Shown here: positions 1 to 10,625 of the stretch, one piece after another
How positions within the stretch are numbered: the first letter of the stretch is position 1
Layout: each line of letters starts with the position of its first letter
DNA from: Opisthorchis felineus
Lineage: Eukaryota > Platyhelminthes > Trematoda > Opisthorchiida > Opisthorchiidae
Length of the DNA stretch: 64,000 nt
NCBI GenBank assembly: GCA_004794785.1
Contig: SJOL01008593.1
Location: 178,232-242,231, forward strand
Direction of reading: 5' to 3'
Program-made: the position numbers and the translations under genes
The notes under the pieces: generated by a model
What the model was told of the DNA's origin: nothing
Seen by the model: only the letters and a program-made list of their open reading frames with translations
Database searches by the model: none

Positions 1-281
1 TCATTTCGTGTAGTAGCTGCGTGGAATAATCTTCCTCCATCAGTTGTCCACGCTCCTTCTAGAACCCATTTCAAAGCACTACTAGACACTTTTCTATGCG
101 AGTCCTCGTGCTGGCAAACATACTGCCCCGCGCTGCGAACCTAAAGAGCAGTGCTACAGCCTTTTTTCGCTTGTGCCTTTCAGGTGAAAGATAACCGCAG
201 AACGACAAGGACATAACCGACCCGGGAAACTTGGGCAAAGCCTCGATCCTGTGTATCAATCCGTTAATCCGTGAAAACACT
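1..281 (+). mobile_element. CR1-like retrotransposon, 3' end (copy 1)
   Basis: Bases 1-144 are open in frame 1 and end in TAA. They encode the last 47 residues of a CR1-clade reverse transcriptase, with the usual terminal pattern (SFRVVAAWNNLPPSVV followed by a RTHFKALLDTFL helix). The same C-terminus is recognisable in the copy at 55.4-57.8 kb on the other strand. A roughly 130-base 3' UTR follows and ends in AATCCGTT AATCCGTG at 258-273, the start of an 8-base tandem repeat. The element enters from outside the window. The clade call is from protein pattern and the 8-base terminal repeat, both typical of CR1; no search was run. Confidence 0.7.
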
Positions 282-483
282 TTTAGACACTTTTGTATTC
301 GAGTCCTCGCGCTGGCAATCATAATTCTCCGCTCGGAGAACATACAGAGCACTGTTACACAATTTTTCCTCTTGTGCCTTTCAAGTGTGCGACAGCCGCT
401 GAGCGAGAAGTACGAAACCCCCTGGAGACTTGGGCGAAAGCCTCAATCCTGTGTATCAATCCGTGAATCTGTGAATCCGTGAA
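282..483 (+). mobile_element. CR1-like retrotransposon, 3' end (copy 2, 5'-truncated)
   Basis: This repeats the preceding unit with a period of about 201 bases: gacactttt-ta-cgagtcctcg occurs at 85 and again at 286. It begins inside the last CR1 codons and ends in three 8-base units (AATCCGTG, AATCTGTG, AATCCGTG) at 458-481. It is either a second severely truncated insertion at the tail of copy 1 or a local tandem duplication. Confidence 0.65.
458..483 (+). repeat. 8-base terminal repeat of CR1-like element
   Basis: Three consecutive 8-mers (consensus AATCYGTG) at the very 3' end of copy 2. CR1 elements characteristically end in short 8-base tandem repeats rather than poly(A), which supports the clade call. 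Confidence 0.6.
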
Positions 484-1090
484 CTAGTCTGTTGAATACC
501 CAAGGACGTCCCAAGGTCGTGCGTTTCATGCTGTAGATGAGTCGGTAGGTTTGTTTGCACTTGTAAATTAGGGCGGACATTTTATCGGGACTAACGGATG
601 TAATCCGCAATCAATGGCTCAGATAGGTATAGTTTCGTAGATTTCGACTGGACCATTCTGTATTCTTTGTCAGTGGCCGTGGTTGCATCGTTCCCTGACG
701 GTCTGCTAATGATAGATACACCTATGATTTTGTGCAAATGACGAAGAGAAATGCAAACTAGGTACTTCCATTTTTTTTCACTCGTGAGCTCCAAAATCCT
801 GTGGGGCTATGCCGGCAGAGAATACAACCATTCTCTTGGAAGTGATTCGCTAACTCGATGTGTATCGATACACAACATTGAGTCGTTTGTTCCTTCTTCC
901 CGGACCGGATCCGTTGTTGTTGGCCAGCGAATTCTGCGCACCTAAGAGGCACGAGCATTGCGCGAGGAGCTCGTCAGTGCGAGAACGCATGGAAAGCGTC
1001 TAAAAGTTAGTTGAACTGAGTCCTAATTTCGGTGTGGACAACTGTCAGGAAGTATATTTCAAGCAGCAGCCGCCCTAAATGGTTGATAGG
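484..1090. other. No gene recognised
   Basis: No convincing coding exon or known repeat is seen here. Short overlapping open frames on both strands at 590-960 have no recognisable motif. Confidence 0.5.
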
Positions 1091-3200
1091 TTAACCTACC
1101 GGCCAAACCTTGCTCAAACAAGGCGTGAATGTCTGTCAGGTCTACTCAGAGGCGACTGAAGTCTAGGGGAGGGAGGCCAACATATCTGATATTCAACGGA
1201 CTTGAGACCGGTAACCATCCTCGTAGCATCTCGTTTGGCACGCAGAGTGAGAGCTACGTTCTGAATAGATAACCTGTTTGGCATGTTCGGGAAGCGGCTT
1301 GATGCTTTGGGTGTTTGTAGCCCCATGGGAGTAACACGAATAAGTGTGCCGAATGATCCGAGGCGCAACGAACGTCTTTTGGGTCGATTTTTCTCACTAT
1401 ATTGACAGCTTGATGAGCTTGAAAACAGCCAAATACCCTCTTCCTTTTTGGTACCTGACTTTGTTAAATCTTCTGGCTCATTCTCACCATGCACGGCAAA
1501 AACGCTCACCAACTCTCCTCTGAACGAAATACTGACACAATTTCCATCATCCAGCAGAAGTGCTAGTCAAGTGCCCACTGTTTTGCCACGTTGACATCCA
1601 ATTGAAGTCGCCGGCGAAGGACCCCGAGTTTTCAAGTCGACCGCAAAATTCAGGCGTGGGCGTGATTGTGCATTGAGCAGTTCGCTAACGTAGCGAGAAA
1701 TGGGGTTAGCCCCATGACGGAGCCTTGAAGAACTCCTATGGTGACCAGAGCAGATAAACAGTGGATTGATCTGGGCTTCACTCTGAACGTTCCATCTGAA
1801 AGTAAAACATTGGTCCAGTATAGAAATTCCCCTTGATCCTATAGTCCTCGAGCATATGGAGCAATCGGATGGGTGGGACTTGATCGAATTCTTCTGAAAA
1901 GTCGGAAATTATGGCGTGCGAGATTAGTCTTCCACCTTTGACTTTGGTTGGGCTGTACATGAACACGAACATGCTCTTCACGCACGAATGGTCTTGGGGA
2001 CTCCTTGTTGCGCCGGGGATATCAGGCTGATGGTAGTGAGGTGCTTTAAAATGACCCACTTCAGAGTGCGTTCGATCACCTTGCACTGTATTTTATTGAT
2101 GGTAATGGGCCTATATTTACTGGGCAGTAAGCGTTCACTGGTTTTGCAGATTGGATTGACAATCACCTTTCAAACAGCAGAGGGGTTGCCTTCGTCTAGC
2201 GAAATGAGCGGAAATGTTTTGCCAAGCTAAGCGATGTTCCAGGACCCTTGGGTGTATTCCTTCTGACCCCAGTGCGAGATGGCTCAGTGATTAGAGCGCG
2301 AATTTACTCACCGGAAGGTTTGTGGTTCAAACCCGACCTCTGCATTTCGACTTCTGTCATGGTTTGGGCTACCTGGCAGTATCCATGCCCTCGTGCTTCC
2401 TTCGGGTGGCATGGCAGTTAGGCGCCGACTGAGTGCTACAGCTGGACGACAGTGTACTAAAGAGATTTTTCTTGTGTAATAGTTCACGAAAATCCAGTAA
2501 ATTGGGAGTTAGTTAGAGACCTCCTCAATATTAGATTTGATGAAGTGGTTGGGGAAAATATAAACCTGCTTAGTGTTCCCTGTAGGTTTCGGTCACTACC
2601 GTTAGTCTTTTTGTGAGCCCTCTGTTTCTGCCGTTCAAGGAAGTAGCCGTTGGGTTGTTTCTTCGGCGGTGTCCCATTTACTTAAATAGTATATTTCTGG
2701 CAAAACTTGGCGGGTCTCTGAGTTGCAGTGGTTCCGGGTCTTACGAAACGTCAGCTCCTCCTTCGAGTTCCCTGTAGTTATCTCTTTGATGCATAGTTTA
2801 GACCTGATTTCTAGAGGACACCGTACCGTCCGGGGCAGCTTTGGATTCGTTCGGGATGAAAACCGCGTGGGCTTCGGGAATACTCTGGACTGCGGTTTTG
2901 TTACCCTCCACAGAAGCTGATCCCAGTTCAAGCTGGTCAAAGGAAATACGCACTCCTGATACGTCTGCACGACAGGTGTAAGCGTTTGAATTTCAGGGTT
3001 TCTGGCCTGGCAGAAGTCAAAAGTCAACGCACAGTAGTCACTATGTCCCAGAGGAACGTTAATTATCACTTGATCGGCGACGTGTCTTTCATCGATAGGC
3101 AGATCCAATGGGAATGACAGTTGATTCGCGCGATATTGGCAGATGAGTCGACATGCTGAGCTCAGGACACGGCTTGACTCAGCGCTGATGATGTCCACTA
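1091..3200 (-). mobile_element. CR1-like retrotransposon, degraded copy with endonuclease end and reverse transcriptase
   Basis: Reading the minus strand from 3200 downward, 3198-2635 encodes the end of an AP-like endonuclease (PLGHSDY, corresponding to the conserved S-D-H), then the basic linker. Next come RT motifs: KYRPITINKIQCKVIER and the Q-x-G motif at 2166-1978, an SDFSEEFDQVP version of the DFSKAFD motif near 1890, and a GVLQGSVMG version of GVPQGS near 1740. The C-terminal KMVAGLKSV region, here RMVTGLKSVEY, lies near 1200. Frames change repeatedly, so the copy is a pseudogene. A SINE sits in the RT-linker interval at 2274-2455. A second copy of the family is at 55.4-57.8 kb. Confidence 0.72.
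2274..2455 (+). mobile_element. tRNA-derived SINE inside the CR1-like copy
   Basis: It contains the SINE head with a degenerate A box (TGGCTCAGTGATTAGAGC) and a mutated B box (GGTTCAAACCC), then the family body with the internal landmarks cttccttcgggtggcatggc and the terminal gctacagctg. It interrupts the CR1 coding remains. A flanking duplication longer than about 5 bases was not found. Confidence 0.8.
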
Positions 3201-3267
3201 GACTTGACGTGCTGGATCTTCGGGAGCGCTAAAGTCACCTATCAGCAAAATGTGTATGAGCTGGTAG

Positions 3268-3355
3268 CTGGTAGCTGTCTAGGCTTGGGCAACCTGGCAG
3301 TATCCCAGTCCCCGTGCTTCCTTCGGGTGGCATGGCAGCTAGGCACCGTAAGGAT
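3268..3355 (+). mobile_element. SINE 3' fragment
   Basis: Only the body is present (ctaggcttgggcaacctggc through catggcagctaggcaccg). The tRNA-like head is missing, as expected of 5' truncation. Confidence 0.7.
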
Positions 3356-3477
3356 GACATAGCGGGAAGAATTTTTTTCATAGACCTCGGGAAAAGCGGT
3401 AAACGACACCTAGGAAAAAATAGTCAGCACCGCGCAGTGGAGTTTGAATCCACAGTGCATCACAAAACGGTGTATGA

Positions 3478-3570
3478 TTTGTGTGGGCAACATGGCAGTA
3501 TCTCAGCAGTCATACTTACTTCTGGTGGCATGGCGACTAAGCACCGAACGGGTGCTAAAGCTGAACTTTA
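3478..3570 (+). mobile_element. SINE 3' fragment, diverged
   Basis: This is a second body-only fragment (gtgggcaacatggcagtatc through ggtgctaaagctgaac), more diverged than the preceding one. Confidence 0.6.
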
Positions 3571-4423
3571 TTGTTTTACTATAACTGGAGTGGACAGGAT
3601 TGTATTCAAGTATAAAACAGTGCCGCTTGCCCTCTCACGTTTCCAGTCAACAGGGAGAAAAGTGGACCGTCAGCCGAGAACTCAGTGTCACCGACGTCTG
3701 GTGTAAGCCAGGTATCTGTAAATTTTAGTATCGACAGTCGCTCAACACAAACCAGCTGTTGAATACCAGAAAGCCTGTTGAAACGACTGGCATTTCGTGA
3801 ACACGCATTTCAACAACGTTTCCATTTAATCCGAAGGCCAGGAGCAAGGAATTGTTGAACCACTAGGGGGTGTGGCAGAGTTCTACGCTGGCTTTGATCC
3901 GGAGGCTTGGAAAGCGCTCTTGCAGCGTAACTGCTTGCTTCCTGCTCTGTTGGTTGCAACGCGTCTTGTTCTTCTTGGAATCCGGTTTTCATCGACCTTT
4001 TTTTCTCGAGGACGCAGTTCAACCACCTTCATTTATGAGTGCGTGTTATACTGTATGCTTCCTACTTAGTTCTTCCGGAAACTCGGCACAAGCCCAACAG
4101 AAATCCAGGGTTTCCGCGTATCAATATGAGTACGCATCGGGAATGCTGAGAGAGGTCACCTGCCTTGTACAGGATTGGCTTCGGACTTAGGTCTGAACAT
4201 TTTTACGGTGTAGTTGGATGTCGTTTACTTGAAACGACTTGGTGCACGGAAAGTCTACAAAGCCTTATTGCCTTCAGTGACTGCTTTTTAAATGGCACTG
4301 GACAAGCACCTGGAGATCCATCCAGCCTCAGTTTTGAGGGAAATTCATCTTAACGGATAACTCCAGTGCGATGGACTCAGGATAGATGTGACAGACCAAG
4401 TATTTTGCTCTCACCAACTGAAC
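3571..4423. other. No gene recognised
   Basis: Open frames of 65-106 codons on both strands at 3810-4190 overlap one another and carry no motif I recognise. No repeat family assigned elsewhere in the window is seen. Confidence 0.5.
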
Positions 4424-4600
4424 TCGAGATAGCTCAGTGGTTAAAGCACCAGCTTACGAACCGGAATGTCCGTGGTTCGAACCTAACCTCAGCATCTCGA
4501 CTGCCCTATCTAGGCTTGGGCAACCTAGCACTATCCCAGCCATCGTGCCTCCTTCCGCTGGCATGGCAGCTAGGCACTGAAGGGTGCTACAGCTGAAGAA
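4424..4600 (+). mobile_element. tRNA-derived SINE
   Basis: This is a full-length copy with a diverged A box (tagctcagtggttaaagc) and an intact B box core (GGTTCGAACC). An imperfect duplication, caactgaac before and caacctgaac after a T-rich tail, suggests a target-site duplication. Confidence 0.8.
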
Positions 4601-5361
4601 TATTTTGAATTTTTTCTCGTCAACCTGAACCTTATGAATTGTAGAGTGTGGCATTTTTGTTTTGCCCTTTGGGAGCTGCGGGCACCTCGGATGTTTTTAG
4701 CAAACTAACTAGACCACTCTCTCAAGTTCTCATCTTGCACAGATGGCACTTTGTCGTCCCGTGTTTGCCTCTTATGATGATCGGGTTTTGCTCCGACCTT
4801 CAGGCCCCGACACCTCAACAGTGGCTGTTACCAGATGCCGATCGAGCAAGTTTTAAATCTATCCAGTACCCTTCAGAACTACGGACGCTAAAATTCCGTT
4901 GCAATTCACCTTTACGCTTCCCTGGAAACGATAGATGTGGGTAGACCTTAACTGTACAGTAACCCCAGCTTGCATCCTCAACCCTTCTTGTGTAACGTGC
5001 TGGTGCTGCGTCTTAGAATCTCCAATAACCCCCAATGGCAGTTTGAAACTTCTATTCCACCGCGGTCTCTTGGATTTCCCGCGGAAACCCCGCTCCTTCC
5101 GTGTCTCCCCTGTGAAAAACTCCCTACCCATGTGGCATCTTTTCCAACGCTGTCAGATCATAAGCATGAACAGGACTTTCACTTTCAAGGGCCATCAGGA
5201 CACAATAGACTAATTTTTCATCATGACCACACCCCATGAGCATCAGCTGGCCCTAAAACAATTACGCAATTGACGTACTTCAATCCAGTGAGTCCAATAA
5301 CACAAAGGCACGCGTATCCACTCGCTTTCCCTCGAACATTCCGGTTGGTGCAGACGGATTC
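4601..5361. other. No gene recognised
   Basis: Frames of 76-98 codons on both strands overlap and show no recognisable domain. The region ends at the microsatellite tail of the RTE-A copy that follows on the minus strand. Confidence 0.5.
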
Positions 5362-6800
5362 AGTCATCATCATCGTAATTGTCAGCTGTAAGAACCGCGT
5401 ACTTGTCGTACAGTGGTTGTAGCTGCCACAATTTCGTCCACCGATGAGTTGGGGAGGTGGGGTAGGTAGCTGCGCATTGGAGGCGGGAGCTGATAAATTG
5501 GTGCGTAAATACAGCACTATCAGTGGACTGTTAAGTGGGGGGATTGGGAAGGGAGCTATGTATTGAAGGCAATAGCTTGGATGCACGAGCGCCATTGAGG
5601 GCGCGACTGGGCCAGGTCTGACAATGTCTCCAACCATTGATGTGGCCCGTCTCGGGGTCCCCATCCAAGGAGACGGCAATGACCAGCACAGCTGAGTTTG
5701 CTGGTAATGGCTTTCATAATTCAGTCATTGTTTGACCGCCTCTGGCTCGTTTCCACCCTTTACGTGGTTGTGCGAAAAGAACCCTTCGATGAAGTCGGTC
5801 GACTGGCATACGCAGCATGCCACCAAGCCAGCGCAACCTATACAGTGTGATCAGTTCATCTATCGAGGGTGAGTTATTTCTTCCGAATACCATTCGACGT
5901 ACTTCAGCATTGCTTATCCGGTGTTCCCACCAGACTCGGGCAGTGCTCCGAAGACATCGATGGTCAAACACTGAAAGTCTTTTGTACTCCCCGGCGCGCA
6001 GCGGTCAGGTTTCTGACCCGTATGGTAACATGAAGCGCACCACAGCATTGTAAACTCGACCCTTGACGGATAAACTCATGTCACGCCTACGCCACAGGTG
6101 ACCCAGGTTCGCAAAAGCTGCTCTGGCCTTCCCAATCCGGATGGAAATAGCATCTTTCGCGAGATCACCGGGACTGATACAGCTGCCAAGGTAAACAAAT
6201 TTGTCTACTACCTCAATCGGTTCATCCGCAAACATGAGGATAGGGTTCGAGCCCACCCAGTCTTGCAGTAGCACTTTACACTTTGCCGGTGTGAAGCACA
6301 TGCCAAACCGTGAGGCGGAATTATTTGGATTATTTAATATTGTTTGCATTACCACGGCATCAGATCTAAGAAGAGCTATGTCGTCTGCATACTCGATATC
6401 TGTGAGCACTTCGACCACACAGGCATTAGAGGCTGGTAATGAGTCTTCCATAATCGTATCGATGACGAAGTTGAAGACGGATTCAGTTCCTCGCCTGCAA
6501 AGCGTCTCTGTAAAAAATCGCTCATCTGTAGCACCCTTTCGATGCCTAACTGTCATGAAAACAGAAGGAAGCATGAGGGGTGGGATACTGCCAAGTAGCC
6601 CAAGCCTAGACAGGGGGAGTCCAGAGGCAGAGGTCGGGTCCGAACCACGGAACTTCCGGTGAATAAATTCGCACTCTAACCATTGAGCCCTCTCGCCCCC
6701 TGAGCGTCTCTGTAGCTCAATAATGTCGAGTTGAGTTTGCTTCCAGAACTCGATGTGCACAAGGGCAAATGACAAATAGAGAAAGGTGAAAGGAACCATG
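5362..6800 (-). mobile_element. RTE-like retrotransposon family A, 3' part (subfamily with TGA-repeat tail)
   Basis: The minus strand from about 6500 down encodes RT with VFNFVID, E-Y-A-D-D (the catalytic YADD, codons at 6380-6394), then the [11 protein letters not shown] and NLGHLWRRRDMSLSVKGRVYNA segments of the RTE C-terminal domain, continuing in another frame to 5714. About 300 bases of 3' UTR follow, ending in a (TGA)n tract whose complement lies at 5363-5374. A simple-repeat tail is typical of RTE elements. The copy is frameshifted at about 5990 and carries a SINE at 6513-6702. The RTE clade is inferred from the endonuclease/RT pattern of the fuller copy at 48-52 kb. Confidence 0.78.
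6513..6702 (-). mobile_element. tRNA-derived SINE inside RTE-A, with 12-base target duplication
   Basis: A full-length SINE in the same orientation as the host RT. The flanks carry a perfect 12-base direct repeat, agcgtctctgta, at 6501-6512 and 6703-6714. The SINE is stop-free in the host frame, so a 266-codon open frame (6805-6005) runs through both. Its 3' end is a T-run in SINE orientation. Confidence 0.92.
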
Positions 6801-6839
6801 CCCACAGCTTTTGAAACCGTATGCCCGAGGTCGCGTGCA

Positions 6840-7320
6840 CACGAGTAGCAACTGCTTGATGCCAGGAAAAGTATACCAGAAACGAACGACTACGATAGCG
6901 CGCCGGTCCGTCAAATGCCGAGTAATGAAGAGTCTAAGGATTGGAAGAGGACGTTGGTGGATCACAAAAGCCCATAAAATGGAGAAAGCTCTTGCAACGA
7001 GAAACGGTCGCGTTCTGTTCCAGCTAATTCGGTCAAATGGTCCAAAGAGGGTAGGTGTTAGTGTAGCAATCTCCGAAAAGGATGAAACTTCACTTCGTTC
7101 ACAGAAACGTCTGCTTAAACGATGGGCTGAACATTTTGAAGAACAGCTTACCTAGTCCCCATCAACTCACTCTCTGGAAGAACTAAATGAACCCGAGTGG
7201 ACGTCGGCGTCAGTCTACCATCGACAATGCACCTGATCCAGGCTATTTGCATCCTGCCCACTTCAATGGTTTGGGGAATCCCTCGTGGCTAACTTGACCA
7301 CTTTACCCCCAAAGTATTTA
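6840..7320 (+). mobile_element. RTE family A fragment: linker and start of RT
   Basis: The plus strand encodes the segment between endonuclease and RT: MKSLRIGRGRWW, then MEKALATRNGRVLFQLIRSN and RLLKRWAEHFEEQLT. This matches the corresponding part of the minus-strand copy at 50.1-49.8 kb residue by residue over most positions. After 7155 the reading frame is lost, but the nucleotide similarity continues. It lies tail-to-tail with RTE-B and head-to-head with the RTE-A copy to its left. Confidence 0.72.
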
Positions 7321-7334
7321 GAATGAGGAAGGGG

Positions 7335-9960
7335 ACCTCGTGCTGGCTTATCGCAAGCATTCTAAAGTACCTACACCTCAGAATCAATCAGACAATCTGG
7401 AAAGGAACTGACAGCAAGAACGCTATTGCCACGGATCAGCCGCAATTTCTTGCAATGTCTCCAGCCAGGCGCGGGGAGGGTCACGGGGGCCTCATCCTTG
7501 AAGGTGCACTGCACCAACTCTTCATACTCTCTTTCACACCCTTCTGCCAAGTCATACGTTGTCCACCTTGCGGTTTCTGGCATTCTGAAGGAAGTAGGGA
7601 GTAAAACACTCTTCTTGGTAAAGGGTGTTTCGGCATGCGTAGCACATGGCCAGGTGACCGTAGTTGATGGTTGTGGACGGTTTTCGCGACTGAAGTACCT
7701 GATGCACAAACAAGTACCCGTTTTCTAATTACCTCGTTACTAATCCGCTGACGCCATCCGACACCCGCCACGCTTCTGAGGCACTGCTGGTCAAAAACCT
7801 GAAGTCGCTTTACGTCCTCTGTCCTCAGAAGCCATGTTTCGCAATAGTTAAAAACTAGCAGACGCCTCACATCCTCGTCCGCAACCATACAACCATACAG
7901 CTCTTACTGTGGCCTGGTACATGCGACCACTGAGACCCAGTGATATACCGTTTCGACGCCACAAGCGACGCAAATTAGCGAACGTGATTTTGGCCTTCGG
8001 GATTCGTGCACTGACTTCATCTGGCACACTTCCTTCAAAGCTAATACAACTACCGAGGTGTGTATGAAAAATTCTTCACAACCTCCATTGATTTCCCTTG
8101 AATTGTAAGGGGTATTTCCAGAGACTGCACGTTCTAATGCATGGCTTTGTACTTTGAAGGTGCTAGGCGCATTCCGAAAGATGGTATGACGGTGGCAAGT
8201 TTATTGAGCAGAGCTTGTGCTGCGCCTTCGTCTTCAACGATGACGGCGATGTCGTCTGCGTACTCCACATCGACAAGGTTCTTACCAGCAACAATTTCAA
8301 CACCGGGATTTTGAAGACCTAGCGTTCGTCTCATTATTTCACCAATGACGAAGTTGAACTAAAATGGAAAGAATTAACATTCTTGTCGGCACCACTTTTT
8401 GTTGGGAAGCTCTTGAAGAGTTCACCATACACTCTCACACACCCAGAAGTATGACTATAGGGACCGGGTTATGTTGAAAAATTCTGAGGCATACGCAGTT
8501 GAGCAACAACACCGACCGATCGACAGAATCGAACGCACACTTCAAGTCAAGGTCGTCTGTACATATGGCGTTGCTGTAACACCTGATAGAGTGTGAATTT
8601 GTGGTCGACGTAACCTCGAAATCCCGTTTAATGCCCACGGGTCAAGGATTTGTGTGCCGCCGAAAGATGCCGAAGAATCACTGACGCCAGAAGCCTTGTT
8701 ACGACAGGAGCCAAACTAACACATGTGGTTACCACATTCACTGCGAGTACCCTTTTTGAAAATGGACACTATTATCGACTCATCCCAGTTATCTGGAACG
8801 GTCTCTTTTTCTCAGATAAACACAAATAGGCTAGACAGTCACTGGTTGAAGAATTTGCCGCCATCCTTTAACAGAGCGGGTGGAAGGTCGTCAGGGTCAG
8901 CAGCACGATGACGCTTGAGTATAGATATACACTCGGGCACTTCTGAGGCTGAGGGGGTTCCTTGTTCGCAGTCCATCTTTTTGTTGAAGACCGGCAGTCC
9001 TGCTTGGAGGTAGTAAGTGGTAGGGGGACGAGATAGCTCAGCTGTTAGAGCGGGAATTTACTGGTTCGAATCCGACCTCTGCATCTCGACTTCCCCTGTC
9101 TAGGCTTGAACAACCTGGCAGTATCCCAACCCTTGTGTGTCTCCTTCTGGTAGCGTGGCAGCTAGGCACCGAAAGGGTGCTACAGCTGAACGAGAGAGAG
9201 AGAGTATAGGCTTGGGCATCTTGGCAGTATCTCAGCCCTCTTGCTCCCTTCAGTTGTCATGACAGGCATCGAACGGGTGCTACAGCTGAATGATTATCAT
9301 CTTATTAGTAAGTGGTCAACTGAATTGTAGTTCGAAGTATTGTGCCCAGCGGTCCATACGTTTTCCTTTGCTGTGTATCAGAGAGCCATTTCGGTCCCTG
9401 ATAGTTTCGCTGACAATAGGCTTCCGAGGACCAGTCGAACGAATCAGGTGGAACAGCTTGCGGACGTTTCCGGCATTTTTCGCCTCTCATTTCGGCTTTT
9501 CGGGTCCACCAAGTTTTGTGATCTGCGCGGACACTCAGTTTTATCTGACGTTGGGTTGAGTTGTGGTTCCTGTCGGGCCTCCAGCAAAGCCATGGTCCTA
9601 TCAGAGATCCAATGTTTGGATGAAGTTGGCTGGGTTGTACCGCAAACGGAAGTTCCATCTCTATGTAGCACTGTGGATGTCTCTTCCCAGTGGTCGTTAA
9701 TATCGGACGTAAGACGGCCCAGCAGGCGTCCGAAGGGCTGGTTCTGTAAGTTTCGTTTGGTTTCTGGATCCATTAGCTTCTCAATGGCTAAACGAGGTGG
9801 GCGCGTTCTGCCTAGACTTAAAAGATGCAATGAAAAGCAGCAGCGCACAAGTGCATGGTCCGAGTCCACGCTGGTGTTCCAGAAGGAGCGGCAGGCAGTG
9901 ATGGATCCTTGCCACCGGTAACTGATGGCACAAACCGTCACACCACGGTAAGGTCCAGTC
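7335..9960 (-). mobile_element. RTE-like retrotransposon family B, long degraded copy
   Basis: In minus-strand order: the end of the endonuclease at 9941-9700 (SFWNTSVDSDHALVRCCF, containing the S-D-H motif); the linker to about 9317; a SINE insertion; the RT start at 9005-8640 (ADPDDLPPALLKDGG); LDLKCAFDSVDRS near 8540; VEYADDIAV near 8260; and the C-terminal domain (KRLQVFDQQCLRSVAGVGWR ... SPGHVLRMP) at 7888-7480. The 3' boundary is near 7335-7371. Frame changes and stops make it non-functional. Family B is distinct from A: its C-terminus and 3' UTR match the copies at 46.4-47.7 kb and 58.5-59.4 kb. Confidence 0.78.
9022..9305 (+). mobile_element. SINE with duplicated 3' body, flanked by 11-base target duplication
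   Basis: A SINE whose head lacks part of the anticodon-arm region is followed by (ag)n and then a second body-only unit, giving head-body-body. The whole is flanked by tagtaagtggt at 9011-9021 and 9306-9316, so the dimeric form inserted as one unit into the RTE-B linker. Confidence 0.85.
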
Positions 9961-10239
9961 TCTTTGTGACGGAAGCGTGATCTTACATTTCATGAGTGCA
10001 AAGAGCGTGACATCCGACTGGATAACTCTGGTCAATTCGTACGAAAAAAACGTGTGCGTTCCCCTCAAGAAAAATGAGAACGTTGTCATCTGCATATTCC
10101 AGATCTACAAGGTATTCGTCATCAGATGTGTGAACTCTGGGGTTTTGAAAACCTTCCAGCGTTCTCATTTTCTCGTCCTTCATGAAATCTAATAGGAAGG
10201 GAGAAAACAGGCCGGTCAAACGCGCCCTTGGAATCCTGG

Positions 10240-10625
10240 GGCGTAATAACTCAGTGGTTAGAGCTCGAATTTACTGTCCGGAAGGTCCGTGGTTCGAACC
10301 CGACCTCTGCATCTCGACTTCTGTCTAGGCTTGGGCAACCTAAGTCGTTCTGCTGTAGCACCCTTTCGGTGCCTAACTGTCATGCCATCCGATGTAAGCA
10401 CGAGGGCTGATATGCTGCCAGGTTTCCCAAGCCTAGACAGGGGAAGTCGAGAGGCAGAGGTCGGGTCCGAACCACGCACCTTCTGGTCAGTAAATTCGCG
10501 CTATAACCACTGAGCCATCTCGCCCAAATTCACTAAGTCGTTCGACGCTTGAGCAACCTGGCGATATTCCTGCCCTTGTGTCATGGCGGCTAGGCACCGA
10601 AAGGGTGTTTCAGCTGAACGATTTG
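10240..10625 (+). mobile_element. Composite SINE with a second SINE inserted in it
   Basis: The outer SINE (+) is split into a head part (10240-10339) and a 3' part (10544-10625). The outer unit is bounded by the near-perfect 10-base repeat ggaatcc[t/a]gg at 10230-10239 and 10626-10635 in the RTE-B reverse transcriptase. The head has an intact A box region and the perfect B box GGTTCGAACCC. After removal of the inner copy the outer body keeps a short internal duplication (gcttgggcaacct / gcttgagcaacctgg). Confidence 0.85.
10351..10532 (-). mobile_element. tRNA-derived SINE nested in a SINE
   Basis: A full-length minus-strand copy flanked by the perfect 11-base repeat ctaagtcgttc at 10340-10350 and 10533-10543. 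With the outer head it forms a long inverted repeat (about 100 bases per arm) able to fold as a hairpin. Confidence 0.9.

Noticed and set aside
5221..5679. 152-codon minus-strand frame as a gene
   Set aside because: It lies in the RTE-A 3' UTR; the same DNA recurs at 11.2 and 18.6 kb.
9340..9921. 193-codon plus-strand frame
   Set aside because: It is the antisense of the RTE-B endonuclease end and linker, whose minus-strand reading contains recognised motifs.
10228..10513. tRNA gene candidates from A/B box matches
   Set aside because: The acceptor stem cannot form and the sequence continues into the SINE body; all such matches in the window are SINE heads.
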